A stretch of 64,000 nucleotides of DNA from Blasia pusilla. Its lineage: Eukaryota > Marchantiophyta > Marchantiopsida > Blasiales. Of this stretch, positions 10,724 through 21,330 are shown in pieces. The notes beneath the pieces were generated by a model. The model had not been told where the DNA came from, searched no databases, and saw nothing but the letters and a program-made list of their open reading frames with translations. A program made the position numbers and the translations under genes. The stretch is taken from NCBI GenBank assembly GCA_050084515.1, contig CM114272.1:4712001-4776000 (forward strand). The letters run 5' to 3'. Numbering within the stretch: position 1 is the stretch's first letter; each line of letters starts with the position of its first letter.

Positions 10724-11401
10724 TCAGACGTTGGCAAAGTAAATCTTTGCATCACTTCCCTCTCTTGCTTTGAAGCGCATTTCCTCTTCTACCAACATTG
10801 CACTAAATTGTTCAAAAGTAAGCGACGTGGGTCTTACTTGAGTATTCAGTGCAGTGACCAAACTATCATACCTTGGAGGCAAAATCCTTATGCACCGACA
10901 TGCCAAATCTTCGCTAGACTTTGAAATTCCTACGGACGCCATCTGATCTTGAAGATTCTTGATCCTTGTCAAAAATTTCTCCGCGCTTTCTCTTTCTAAA
11001 AATTTCTTGGACGTAAGCTGATTCTCGAGATTCTGAATCCGAGTCTCATTCCTCGTTTCATACTGATTCTTCAAAATGTTCCACACCTCAGCAGCAGTGG
11101 TTGTATGTTGAATGAGAGTCATAACAGAATCAGTTACATTCGTGACAATTGCATATAGAGCATCAGCATTTCTACGTCTCCATGCCAACAATACAACAGG
11201 ATCCATATCCCCAGATGAAGATGAGCATGCAGAACTCAAACAAGCTTGTGAATTTGAATCGACCCCTGTGGCCGTTTCCCAAATCTCAAATGATTCGAGG
11301 ACAGTTCTCATTTTGAACTTCCACAACGTATAGTTAGATCCATCTAACTTCCCTTCACCCAGTGGAGGAGGGCGAGCACAGACTAACGAAGAAGTAGCCA
11401 T
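10724..11401 (-). pseudogene. Copia-1 gag
   Basis: A 225-residue frame opening MATSSLVCARPPPLGEGKLDG, then N-Y-T-L-W-K-F-K-M. This is the standard copia gag (UBN2-type) start, and the later L-T-S-K-K-F block is also present. The frame exits shortly before the zinc knuckle at 10724, apparently by a frameshift. The homologous frame of Copia-2 (20643-21330) continues with K-K-K-F-P-R-K-A-F-K-C. Confidence 0.88.
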
Positions 11402-11456
11402 CTCTCAAGATTTTGTGCAAACACACTAGATCGCCAGATAAAAATTACGGAAAATC

Positions 11457-11472
11457 TACTACTCTGATACCA
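11457..11472 (-). other. Copia-1 primer binding site
   Basis: Read on the minus strand, TGGTATCAGAGTAGTA directly follows the 5' LTR. TGGTATCAGAG is complementary to the 3' end of plant initiator tRNA-Met, the usual copia primer. Confidence 0.88.
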
Positions 11473-11916
11473 TGTGAGAAAACAGAAAGTGACGAAATCA
11501 CTGAAATCTTTACAAAACTTAGAGATACAAAGTGGCCTAGTCCGTCCGTGTGCTCACAGAAGAGCTTTGATGGAACCTGAACTGGGAGATAACTTGACAT
11601 ACGAGAATGCGCTACCGCTGCGGCTCCTGACTATTTGACTACTCGGGAAAACTAGGGTTTTTACCTATTTTTCTTTGTTTCTATTAATAGAAAAAATTTT
11701 CCGGGACTCAGACCCCCGCGACGCATCAGGCTACCCCGCACCCTGATGCAATTTAGGGTTAGATAAACCTAGTAACGCTACTCCGTGAACCACCTACGTC
11801 ATATTACTATGACTCCTTCGATGTCTAAGTCGGAACCATCAATGTAGGCTTCTCCTCATACAAGGGGGATGATCAGATTAATGGTGCTCAAAGGAGTGGA
11901 TGTTGAGAATCCAACA
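11473..11916 (-). repeat. Copia-1 5' LTR
   Basis: This is the 444-bp partner of 7171-7614. The target duplication ATATG lies immediately to its right at 11917-11921. Confidence 0.93.
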
Positions 11917-11921
11917 ATATG

Positions 11922-12610
11922 GCTTCACAAACCCAACCATACCCTCGACCAAATAGCGGAGGTCCACACCCTAGTTCTCACCCTTTGCGATGATGAAATT
12001 GAATAAATGTTTCTTTGGTTCTTCTCCAAAATGAGCAACTTCTTTCCCGATCATCAGAAACCATTATTCTTGTGGTAGTTGGAGATGATTTCCTTTGATG
12101 GAATAGTCAAGTTTGTTATCCATCAAAGAAGACGCCTTACAATTGAAGAAGATTTGATATGTCTTATTCCATTCCCGGCCCAAACGATGGTTGAGGGTAT
12201 CTATAGTGATGATCGACTTGGTTGTAACCCTTAGCACAAAATGATGCCCATGAAGGGTGACGATAAATACCTTGTCTATTCTCTCGTATCACACCACTTC
12301 ATTCCACACAACGTCCATGCTCTCATCTGCCATGGAGCCATAAGGGAAAACTTCATAAATAAAAGGGAGCGAGACATAACCCACAAAGCTCTAGCTGGTA
12401 TTGATGTAGACACCAAATGATTTTGACTCCACCCTGTTATAGCTTCTAGGTCTACGAAGCCACTTTTATCAACGACGAACTTGAAAACAGACTGATTCTC
12501 CCACTTCGTGTACATGCAAGCCCTCAACCTCACGATATTGTCGAAAACTCTAGCCGGGGGTCATTTTTCTGTCAAATATTGCAAACATCACTTGGTAACA
12601 AGGAAGGCAA
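11922..12610 (-). pseudogene. Decayed coding region of unknown type
   Basis: Minus-strand frames with several stops give a continuous hydrophobic/charged protein, including K-V-F-I-V-T-L-H-G-H-H-F-V-L and a following I-I-T-I-D-T-L-N. A His in a strand followed by I-D-T-L is reminiscent of Ulp1-type cysteine peptidases, but no Cys box is visible, so I leave it unnamed. Copia-1 inserted at its 3' side. Confidence 0.3.
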
Positions 12611-14990
12611 TGATATTACATACAAGCCTTGAAGCTTCCATTGAATTTTGATCCATGCCACTAAAGAAGATTTCTACAGCTATCTCCATTCTCGGACATT
12701 CCTTGCATATTTTTTGAGTCAATTATTGAGATTTATTCTTGAATAAGATTGAGGCCTTTAGCTTTTTTTGGATTGCATAGAGAAGATGTTTACTATTGGC
12801 GCCAATAGAATGTGGCTTTGGAAAAAAATCCGCCTAGTACTAATAAAATGACTAACATTCATCCCATCCAGGAAATGTTCTTTCATTATCAAAAAGTAAG
12901 AGAGAAGAGTATCGGCCTCGCAATGATTTTTTCATCTCGGGGGCATATAAGTGTATTGAATTTTGGAAGGGCTCTAACGTTATTTGGATCATTCAAAAGG
13001 AGGGAATTGACCCCCAATGTCCACTAGGACTGTATTCTTGGGGCAAGAGAAGTTTTAGAACTCTTTGAGAGAGTAAAAGAACTGTAGATCTTTCACATAC
13101 TTTGAAAGATTCCTTATCCCCTTTCAAACAAAGTTGTCCCACATCGACCAAAAAAATTTGGCTTTCTTGACAGAAAATTCAGACAAATAGCTCAAATCTA
13201 CTAGCCTCTCAAGCATTTCAAGTTCATCTTCCCTTCTCATCGTGGTCCAAATCCCATAATGATATTCTCTCTCCATCATGTTAGTTAGTAGATTGATGTG
13301 AGGGAGGACAAATAAAACCCATCCATCTCCCAACATGTAGGCATTATTTTCCCTAAGATTGAGGGGATACGGTTTGCTACCCTTGTCCATAATTCCTAAA
13401 AGAATTCCATCGATTTCGAGGATAAGAAGAGGCCTAAGGGATTTCACCTGTCCACCAAGCAAGGCAAGATATAAGCCTCTCAAAGAGGGAATTAGAACTT
13501 TACTTCCATCAGGCAATATTCATTCATTGAACTATCATAGTGCTAGTGCTTACTTTGTTTCCTGAAGGTCGGAGTCCAACATTTTGACTTGAGAAAGCTC
13601 CTTTGGTTCATAGCAGCGTTAGCACCCACTAGGCTACGCAAAACATTTCACTATTAGGAAAAATCCCAAATGCATAGGTTAAGATTAGTTCAGAGTGGGT
13701 AGATATTCACATTACCTTCCTAGAGTAAGTGGTTGTTGTATTTGCTAAGTCACTGAAGTTCGAGATAGTTTGTAAACACTCTCATTAGAAAACTATCTTT
13801 TGACGATGATGCTTTTCATTTTGGCACCTTCACAAGATGCTCTACACTATCGTGGTAGTTTTCATTTCCAACCACATCAAACAACAAAATATGTTGTTGG
13901 ATGTCCAAATCTAGCCAACTTCTATACGACTTGTCAAAATCGTTTAGTAGTTTGAATGGAGCCGCCCAACCTCCACACGGAGTGTCATTTGCACGTCCCA
14001 AAGTGAACACGACCGGGAGAAGATTACTCTCTTGCAAGGGCTCCGAAATTGCAGCCCCTATTCTGGCCAAACTATCATCATTTTTACAAGTCCACATGCC
14101 CAAACCAAAGTACCCACTAGGTGCATGGAGAAATTTTGCACACCCTCGTCTAATGCTAATACTTTTTCAAGTTACTAGTATTTCGATAAGCAGGGCAAAA
14201 AAGCACAACCTCGTACGGTTCCAAAAGCAACATGATTTTATCAAATCTGGGCCGAGTCTACATCAGACATTTCTTTAATCATAATCCAAGGATACAAAAA
14301 CACTTGCAACTTCAGTTTTGATATCAATGGAAATGACTATCATCTCAAACTCCTCCAAATGCTAAAATCCAAAGATTTAATTTTCCGCACTAATTTCTCT
14401 AATGGTTTTGAAGGAGGTTTTATCCTCTATGGCTGAATTTTTGGAATCACCACCCGCTAGTAATCTCAACTCTCTTTTGGCATTATCAAAGTCTGTGTGA
14501 AATCCATGGTAGTATAGATGATGCCGATTGAGTCTTACCAAGAAAGAGGCCCCCCCCACGATGTTGGTCTAAGTACTACGTAGAAATATTCCATGTGTTG
14601 GGGATGGGTTAATATGTTTCTTTTCTTTTGGAGGTTTCACGGCCAAAATTTTCGGAGAAGCGTCCAAACTACTAGAGTCTCCAACTGTCATTCATTCTTC
14701 TATGTGGGATCTGTTTTGTGTTTTTTTCCTCCAGTTCCCCGTCCACACTTCCCAAAGAAGCCTTTGACGTGCTAGCTCTTAGTGTCCTTGAGACGTCAGT
14801 GTTCATTCTTCCTTCATTTTGTGGCCTACAAACTTTCTTCGACGATGTTCTTCTCACTTTAGCCGTAGGCTTTGTAAACACTAGAGCTTGAGGTGCAACT
14901 TATGACGTAACTTTTTCTATGCATTATATATTTGATTGTTAAATTAGGTGTAGAGTAGTGAGAATTTGATATTTCGAGTGTAGTGGCTAA
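12611..14990 (-). pseudogene. Decayed mobile-element-like coding region, unknown
   Basis: Short minus-strand frames (13124-13516, 13816-14103, 14377-14559) contain plausible protein sequence, for example G-L-Y-L-A-L-L-G-G-Q-V-K-S-L-R-P and a W-x-A-P-F-K-L-L segment. They are separated by stops and frameshifts. They lie in the same orientation as 11922-12610 and probably belong to the same old element. I recognise no domain. The plus strand of this stretch has nothing convincing. Confidence 0.3.
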
Positions 14991-15490
14991 GTCATTGTCA
15001 TGCACATACATATCGCTACACAATATACATCGTTGTCGCCAAACGTACACAAAAATACACACAATCCCATGCTAACTCATGCCATCCAAACAACGAGACA
15101 CGAAGTACCAAAATATCTCCAATAAAATAAGATCGAATCTCTCCCATAACACCATAGTCCTCACATGTGTGCACTCTCACATGTCTCTCTCAATGTGAAA
15201 CCAAACCCACTCTCGTAATGAGAGGCTTGGGTTACACACACAAGGCAAGAAAGACCATAGCTCCGCCGCCTCATGCCAAGAGGTTCAACAAAGAGAGAAT
15301 GAGCCCTCTAGCTCTCTCTCTCTCTCCTTGAGGTTTACCCCTCCCCTCTCCCAAACTCTCTCTCTCCTTGAGGTATACCCCTCCTCTCTCCCAAGCTCTC
15401 TTCATGGTAACCTATGCTCCCAAGTCACCTCCTTGGCTCTTGACCTGATGTAGGAGGTCAAGGGCCATTTAAAAAAAAAAAAAAAAATCG
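14990..15490 (-). repeat. Gypsy 3' LTR-like sequence
   Basis: On the minus strand this block runs from a T-rich stretch (about 15471-15487) through CT-rich direct repeats (CTTGAGGTWTACCCCTCC twice on the plus strand, 15330-15385). It ends ATATGTATGTGCATGACA near 14990. The end matches the end of the solo-LTR-like insertion at 18083-18698. It lies 3' of the Gypsy coding region and in the same orientation, so it is probably that element's LTR. Confidence 0.5.
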
Positions 15491-15689
15491 ATTGTATACT
15501 CAAAATGACACTTACCTAAAATAATAAATTCCTCAATATGGCTCCAAATGAGCCAAAATGAAGGGGAAATCTACTCTCTCAGGTTTCCCGGGGCCTCAGC
15601 AGGTCATCCTCGACCTACTAAGCCTGTTCTCCACTACTCACAAAGGCGCTCTACAAAATCTCACCAATCTATCCTAAAAGACGTGAAAA

Positions 15690-15836
15690 CTATCGTGCGC
15701 ATACACATCGCTACACAACATACATTGTTGTCATTGAACACACACATAAACACGCACGATCCCATGCTAACTCATGGCATCCAAACAATGAGACAAGAAG
15801 TATCAAAATATCTCTAAGCGCCCCCCTTGCTAGTGG
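15690..15836 (-). repeat. LTR end fragment of the Gypsy family
   Basis: About 145 bp nearly repeats the last part of the preceding LTR block. Both contain GATACTTC, GTTTGGATG-CATGAGTTAGCATGGG and TAGCGATRTGTATG in the same order. It is followed at 15826-15832 by a C-tract, which is a G-tract on the minus strand and could be a polypurine tract. The stretch 15491-15689 between the blocks shows no gene. Confidence 0.45.
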
Positions 15837-15998
15837 TTAGGTCCCTCTACCTCCAGATAGCCATCTATCCCTACCTACCATGACATACATCTCTTTGACG
15901 CTAAGAGCAAGAAGGACAGTGCTCATGTGGACCCATCGTTAGTTGCCTTCTTATCATCCAAATCAAAGACACAAGTCGGAATGTAGAACTATCTACTC

Positions 15999-16579
15999 TA
16001 TGTACATTTGGGACAAATTCATCGTCCCTGAGGAACCCTAGAGAGAGGTGGCGTCAAACATGCCATATGCCATCCTCTTGAATACCCATCACAGACTAGC
16101 ATAGTGGCTGCACCACGGGCAGAACCACACAACATACACCGAAAGCGTGCAGGAACTATTGCTAAGCTCGGATCAACTGTACCATCTATGTTTGGAAGAT
16201 GATATGGTGCACAGTTACGCACATGGTCCTTCCAAACCATACCATCGCGTCCCTCAAATAAGAGAACACCGGATGGCAAAACCTCACGCACTCTCAAGAT
16301 GGTGTGCCCTGCAGTCACATCCAACATCGTGGGTGCCATTCGCTGCAAGTAGACATAGTCTCCCTGATGAAACCTCCAGATAGTAGGTGGATAACCACCT
16401 CCCTGAATAGTTGCATACCTCAACGTATCCTGATGTTGCGCAATCGCCAAGTTTTCAAATGCTATGGGCATCACTTTTCGAAACAACTCAGCCCTCTCAC
16501 AACATGCTTGCATCCATACGTCAAGGTTATCAAGGCTCAACACCTCACCAGTATCTCGATGATATGACGTACCAAACAT
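15999..16579 (-). pseudogene. Gypsy integrase C-terminal region plus PHD finger
   Basis: The frame starts just after where the integrase core should be. Its first part (I-A-Q-H-Q-D-T-L-R-Y, then F-H-Q-G-D-Y-V-Y-L, then V-L-P-S-G-V-L-L-F-E-G) is a gypsy integrase tail with a small barrel-like domain. It ends in a PHD-type zinc finger: C-M-L-C, then T-M-L-V-C-D-G-Y-S-R-G-W-H-M-A-C-L-x-P-P-L, then after one stop codon (about 16018) I-C-P-K-C. One zinc-binding Cys is replaced by Tyr (D-G-Y). PHD fingers read histone tails, and here it occupies the place of the chromodomain found in chromoviruses. The integrase catalytic core is missing. Confidence 0.72.
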
Positions 16580-17400
16580 GCTCTCTGCAAAGGATGAGGC
16601 ACTACACGCACTCTATCATCCTCCCACACTCGCAACATATATGTACCCTTCCACCGAAACCATCTGGCTTGTTGTAGGATCCGATCCCGCTCTCTAGAAC
16701 CCACTATGCTCGTGACGCTGCGAGTACGCAGGTATTCCAAGACCACTCCATTGTCGTGAATGTCTCGGCCACCAGTCGTCTCCTCATCAGCCTGTGGATC
16801 TAAGGACTCTCCATCACACCTTGCCATCGAAGTCTCCGCAATCTGGCTCTCCATAGCCAACAAGCCCAAATAGGCTAACGCATGCCATCCTGGCACCAAC
16901 TCCTCATTACTCTCACCATGCCAAGGAGCTCCAATTGCATCTCGCTTACTCGGGCATGGATTACGGCTCAAACAATCTGCATCCTGGTTGAGCGTCCAAG
17001 GTCTATGCACCACCTACAAGTCATACTCTTGCAACAAAAGAGCCCACCTTGCGAGCTTCCCCATAAGCTTGTCGGTCTCCATCAACCACTTAAATGGCTG
17101 ATGATCAAGAATGATGGTAAAGGGATTTCCGAATATATAACATCTGAAATGTGCGACAAACCACACTTCAACCAAGCACTCACCCTCATACGAGTATACT
17201 TTTCCTCTACATCGTTGTTCGAGTGACTAGCATAAGCCACCATGAACTCTCTGCCATTATCACCATGTTGGGTGAGCACGGCTCTAATCCAAACCCCAAC
17301 ATGCTCCAATCGGTATGCAATTGGAAAGGATGCCCCCTAATCCGTCTCCTCAATATGGGCGCGGACGTTAATTTATCCTTGCGCATCTGAAATGCTCTCT
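16537..17400 (-). pseudogene. Gypsy RNase H and integrase zinc-binding region
   Basis: Two frames cover this region. 17082-17309 has the RNase H start (I-R-A-V-L-T-Q, E-F-M-V-A-Y-A-S). 16537-17013 begins H-R-P-W-T-L-N-Q-D-A-D-C-L-S-R-N, the usual RNase H end with A-D-x-L-S-R, then an acidic linker and R-V-V-P-H-P-L-Q-R-A. The latter is the start of the H2C2 pre-integrase module. The sequence after L-V-R-H leaves the family pattern, marking the left edge of the integrase deletion. Confidence 0.75.
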
Positions 17401-17413
17401 CTTGGTCATCCCC

Positions 17414-18077
17414 CTAGTGCCACTCCTGATCCACCTTGGTCATCAAGGTTAGCGGCTTTGCAATCGAACTGAAACCCTTGACGTACCGTCGATAGAAGTT
17501 CGCCAATCCCATGAATGCACGAACTCGACTCACATTTGTAGGATGTGGAATGTATGAAATAGCCTCTACCTTTGTGTGTTGCACACCAAGGCCCCCTGGG
17601 TAAATCGTATGACCCAAGTACTCAATATGGTCGTAGAAGAACTTGCACTTGCCTGCATGTAGCTTCAGCCCATATAACTGCAATTGTCAAAACACCTTCT
17701 CTAGATATCCCTCATGCTCTTCAACCGTGGCGCTAAAGACTACGATGTCATCGATATAATACCTAGCAAAATCCAGACCTGCCAAGATCCTATCCATGAC
17801 CCTTTGAAACTCAACCGGTGCGTTCTGTAACCCATTGGTACAAACAATCCTTCCCGTGAGGATCGATGCCCCAAAATGCCGTCTTCTGCCTGTCCTCCAA
17901 TCTGATAGGTAGTTGATGGTATCTGGCTTGCAAATCCAATGAACTGAAGACCTTTGCATGCCTAATCGCATCAAAGATCTCCTTAGGGGTAGGCATGGCA
18001 TACCTATCGAACTTTGTCTGCCGATTGATAGGTCGGTAATCTCCACACATCCGCCTATCCGTCTAGTTGCTATGCAC
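17414..18077 (-). pseudogene. Gypsy reverse transcriptase, main part
   Basis: Three frames joined by frameshifts: R-M-C-G-D-Y-R-P-I-N-R-Q-T-K, then F-S-S-L-D-L-Q-A-R-Y-H-Q-L, then N-A-P-V-E-F-Q-R-V-M-D. The catalytic loop follows as F-A-R-Y-Y-I-D-D-I-V-V-F-S (YIDD codons at 17747-17758), and then Y-L-G-H-T-I and F-M-G-L-A-N-F-Y-R-R-Y. These are the diagnostic Ty3/gypsy RT blocks. The palm aspartates are intact, although the reading frame is broken. Confidence 0.9.
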
Positions 18078-18082
18078 ATCCT

Positions 18083-18698
18083 TGTCGTGTGCATACATAT
18101 CGCTACACAACATACATCGCTGGTCACATCTACACCACACAACACCAATCTTCCCCACACACGGGTCGATCCACACATGTACAAAAATCAACTCATTACA
18201 TATATATGGAGATCAAACAACAAAAAGAAAGAGTAGTAAAAATAGCACACCCGGCCTAAAACTCCACTCCTCAATCTACATTGACATATCGAGCCTCGTC
18301 CACCGTGTGCTATCAAGGAATCCGGATGCTAGCACCCTAGTCCTATCTCACACACATACAAGGGAGGTACTCCAACAACCCAACATGAGAAAGATGGCTT
18401 AGGAAAGCCACCTTCCTCTCTTACATAGGGTTGGGAAGAGCCAAAAGGCTCTTCCCTTAAAAATAGCCCTCCCCTTGGTAACCTGCGCGCACTGGTTACC
18501 AAGGCAGGTGACCTGGTCAACAAGTCACCCGGTGTAAAAGACCTCAACATGAAAGTTATCAAAAACAACATTCCTGACACAATGGACCTATTCTCAACCT
18601 CATTCGACATCGTGGGACAAAGTTACACTCAAGATAGTTCGCTGGCTCCTACGCTCTATCCACGATAGATCTCAGGCTATCGGCTACTCAGATGTGAT
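18083..18698 (-). mobile_element. Solo-LTR-like insertion inside the RT
   Basis: The RT sequence V-M-P-A-K-K-D is interrupted at 18699 and resumes at 18082 with D-V-H-S-N and R-M-C-G-D-Y. The short direct repeat ATCCT(T) lies on both sides (18078-18083 and 18699-18704), as expected for a target duplication. The about 615-bp insert ends in ATATGTATGCACACGACA on the minus strand, like the LTR blocks at 14990 and 15690. It has a TATA-like GCTATTTTTAAGGG and no coding frame. Its other terminus (TGTGAT) departs from the TG/CA rule. Confidence 0.65.
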
Positions 18699-18704
18699 AT
18701 CCTT

Positions 18705-18900
18705 CTTGGCGGGCATGACAATGGTAGATGTATACTGTGCATGCAACATCTCCACTAGTCCTGTTCCAACCAAGTCTTGGCTCCTACTTTGAATTAGAGC
18801 CCTCTCCATGTCACTATACCTGTAGGATCGTCAAAAGATCGGCGTGTCACTCGACAACTCAATGCGGATTCCTCGACCCTTCAGTATACCCCAATCATGC
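18705..18900 (-). pseudogene. Gypsy RT N-terminal block
   Basis: On the minus strand the frame reads T-P-I-F-R-R-S-Y-R-Y-S-D-M-E, then E-M-L-H-A-Q-Y-T-S-T-I-V-M-P-A-K-K-D. This is the segment that precedes C-G-D-Y-R in gypsy RTs. It is separated from the rest of the RT only by the inserted LTR. Confidence 0.75.
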
Positions 18901-19302
18901 ATATTAAATGTAAAACAGATCCTATAACTCCTAAGGAACTGGTGTATCCGATGCCACTCTCCTCCTGTCAACTTAGGGCCCATATCTGGCTCCCAAGTCT
19001 CCATCGTGACTACGATAAGACTCTCCGGCGCGGATGTCGGTGGTTGCTATGGTGCAACCCCATCTCGGACAATAGAACTCCCATCTCCACGTGTAGTACC
19101 CGGAACCACGCTCGATGTTGTGGCTATCATCTCCAGACATACCTGCAAAACATCCTAAGAGGTCCAAGGATGTCTCTCCCGATCACACCTGGTGTGTCGA
19201 TCTCCTCGGGTCTCGCCCCCAGCCACTGCCTCAACCGTCTCAGTAGGCATGGGGCTCACCAACGCAACAGCTATGATTTGTAGCGTCCTCAAACGACACT
19301 AC
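18901..19302 (-). pseudogene. Linker between methyltransferase and RT, unassigned
   Basis: A minus-strand frame with one stop runs through this region and contains E-T-V-E-A-V-A-G-G-E-T-R. In related elements a protease or linker would be expected here. I see no D-T/S-G protease signature. Confidence 0.35.
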
Positions 19303-20156
19303 TCAGCTGAAAATCCATGTCAAGCAGTTCAGGTCCATTGCCTGATCCAAGACATGACGTCGTGATGCCTCAAATAGTGACGGTACTGCCGTCACTCCTG
19401 TGGGGAATCCCATCGCTCGCTCTCGCTCATTGGCGTTGGGCTCCACCAACGTCTGTACTTGGTCATCCCAAACCAAGCATACGAAGCGGGAAAACTCACC
19501 TATGTGGGAAAGGCTGCCCATGGCCTGCCAATTCTTGTTGACCACAGTCAATAGCGCTCGATCATCTAGCCTCACTACCTGTGATCGACATCCCGGATCC
19601 AATATAGACTCCACCAAAAAATCGGAGGGGTGCTCCACTCTTGCATATGCCTTCCGTAACACCTCGTGTGGTACCAAGTTGGTCCACCAAAGACGCGGGC
19701 GATATGCTCGTGAACCCATACTCGCCGCATCTAATAACACTACCGAGCCGATCCATGCGTGCACTTGATGTGCACTCGTCACCACGCAGGACCTCAAATC
19801 GCCCAAAATTGGCACATTCTCCAAAATAAATGTTGGAGAACAAGACTGATGCTCCTGTAAATGTCGCAAGATCCGCATCATCTCCCAAAACAACCTAGAC
19901 TGAGTGTCAACTAACGCGCTACCTCGTCCAACACTCAATTGGCTCTGACACGGCCATCTAGCAATGACCAAGTCTATGGTCCCTACCTGCTCCTAGTCCT
20001 GCGTCCCCGACAATGAAATGTCCCTAGGTAGGGAAGTTTGGTAACTCTGAATGGCGGACACAGACAACAAGTAGAGAAAATGGAGGCGCAAGTTTAGAGG
20101 TCCTTCACCAAAGGAATCAGCAATACTAGATGCATATGATGGTGGTACTAACATCC
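19303..20156 (-). pseudogene. Retroelement-encoded DNMT3-like cytosine methyltransferase
   Basis: On the minus strand the frame runs from the Copia junction with one TAG (19993-19995). In order: I-D-L-V-I-A-R-W-P-C-Q with the catalytic Pro-Cys-Gln (Cys codon 19948-19950), S-R-L-F-W-E-M-M-R-I-L, F-I-L-E-N-V-P (motif VI), L-D-A-A-x-x-G-S-R-A-Y-R-P-R-L-W-W-T-N-L (motif VIII region), and E-R-E-R-A-M-G-F-P-T-G-V-T near the end, then R-R-H-V-L-D-Q-A-M. This order is that of DNMT3, not the permuted plant DRM order. The SAM-binding motif I would lie upstream and is not found, so it was probably removed with the Copia-2 junction. The expected product is 5-methylcytosine in DNA. Confidence 0.75.
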
Positions 20157-20570
20157 TGTTGGATTCTCAACATCCACTTCTCTGAGCACCATTAATCTAA
20201 TCGGCCCCCTTATATAAGGAGAATCCTAGATTGATGGTTCCGACTTAGACGTCGAGGGAGTCATAGTAATATGACGTAGGTGGTTTTAGGAGTAGCGTTA
20301 CTAGGATTATCTAACCCTATATTGCATCAAGGTGTGGGGCACCCTGATGCAATAAAGGGAATTTTTTTCTATTAATAGAAACAAAGAAAAATAGGTAGAA
20401 ACCCTAGTTTCTCGAGTAGTGAAATAGTTAGGAGCCGCAGCGATAGCGCATTCTCGTATGTCAAGTTATCTCCATGTTCAGGTTCCATCGAAGCTCTTCT
20501 CTGAGCGCACGGAGGGACTAGGCCATTTTGTAAAGATTTTAGTGATTTCGTCACTTTCTGTTTTCTCACA
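20157..20570 (+). repeat. Copia-2 5' LTR
   Basis: It starts TGTTGGATTCTCAACATCC and ends TTTTCTCACA. It is 414 bp, about 30 bp shorter than the Copia-1 LTRs because of internal deletions. Confidence 0.9.
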
Positions 20571-20586
20571 TGGTATCAGAGTAGTA
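20571..20586 (+). other. Copia-2 primer binding site
   Basis: TGGTATCAGAGTAGTA immediately follows the LTR. As in Copia-1, it is complementary to initiator tRNA-Met. Confidence 0.85.
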
Positions 20587-20642
20587 GGTTTTCCAATATT
20601 TTGTATCTGTCAATCTAGTGTGTTTGCACAAAATCTTGAGAG

Positions 20643-21330
20643 ATGGCTACTTCTTCGTCAGTTCGTGCTTGCCCTCCTCCACTCGGTGAAGGGAAGTTAG
20701 ATGGGTCTAACTATACATTGTGGAAGTTCAAAATGAGAACTGTCCTCGAATCATTTGAGATCTGGGAAACGGCCACAAGGGTCAATTGAAATCCACAAGC
20801 TACTTTGAGTTTTGCATGTTCATCTTCATCTGGGGATATCGATCCTGTTGTATTGCTGGCATGGAAACGCAAAAACACTGATGCTCTATATGCAATTGTC
20901 ACGAATGTTACTCATTCTGTCATGACTCTCATTCAACTTACAACCACTGCTACTGAGGCGTGGAACATTCTGAAGAAGTATGAAACGAGGAATGAGACTC
21001 GGATTTAGAATCTGGAGAATCAGCTTACGTCCAAGAAATTTTCAGAAGGAGAAAGCGCGGAGCAATTTTTGACAAGGATCAAGAATCTTCAAGATTTGAT
21101 GGCGTCCGTAGGAATTTCAAAGTCTAGCGAAGATTTGGCACGTGGGTGCATAAGGATTTTGCCTCCAAGGTATGATAGTTTGGTCACTACATTGAATACT
21201 CTAGTAAGACCCACGCCGCTTACTTTTGAACAATTTAGTGCAATGTTGGTAGAAGAGGAAATGCGCTTCAAAGCAAGAGAGGGAAGTGATGCACCATTTA
21301 CTGCCAACGTACAGAGAGGAATAAATTAGG
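20643..21330 (+). pseudogene. Copia-2 gag
   Basis: The ATG at 20643 lies 72 bp after the LTR and opens MATSSSVRACPPPLGEGKLDG, matching Copia-1. In-frame stops occur near 20788 (after the A-T-R-V-N segment) and at 21006-21008. Later blocks (L-T-R-I-K-N-L-Q-D, P-P-R-Y-D-S-L-V-T, E-Q-F-S-A-M-L-V-E-E-E-M-R) are conserved. Confidence 0.85.

Larger units (their letters stand above)
7171..11916 (-). mobile_element. Copia-1: complete-ended Ty1/copia LTR retrotransposon
   Basis: This is a 4746-bp element with two 444-bp LTRs, flanked by the 5-bp direct repeat ATATG (7166-7170 and 11917-11921). On the minus strand the order is LTR, primer binding site, gag, protease, integrase, RT, RNase H, polypurine tract, LTR, which is the Ty1/copia order. 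Coding is broken by frameshifts and stops, and the RT core is deleted, so this copy cannot move by itself. LTRs of equal length and very similar sequence suggest a fairly recent insertion. It landed in an older decayed element. Confidence 0.93.
14990..20156 (-). mobile_element. Gypsy element with DNA methyltransferase and PHD finger
   Basis: On the minus strand the recognisable order is: DNMT3-like methyltransferase (20156-19303), unassigned linker, RT (18900-17414, split by an inserted LTR), RNase H (17400-16960), integrase zinc-binding part, integrase tail, PHD finger (to 15999), LTR. RT before RNase H before integrase is the Ty3/gypsy order. The 5' end is cut flush at 20156/20157, where a Copia LTR begins. 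Stops, frameshifts, the solo-LTR insertion and the loss of the integrase core make it inactive. Retroelements carrying cytosine methyltransferases have been reported in charophyte algae and dinoflagellates, and this one looks like a land-plant example. Confidence 0.75.

Noticed and set aside
19303-20156. Host DRM-type methyltransferase gene
   Set aside because: Motif order is unpermuted, the frame sits in line with gypsy RT and integrase on the same strand, and it is full of element-type decay.
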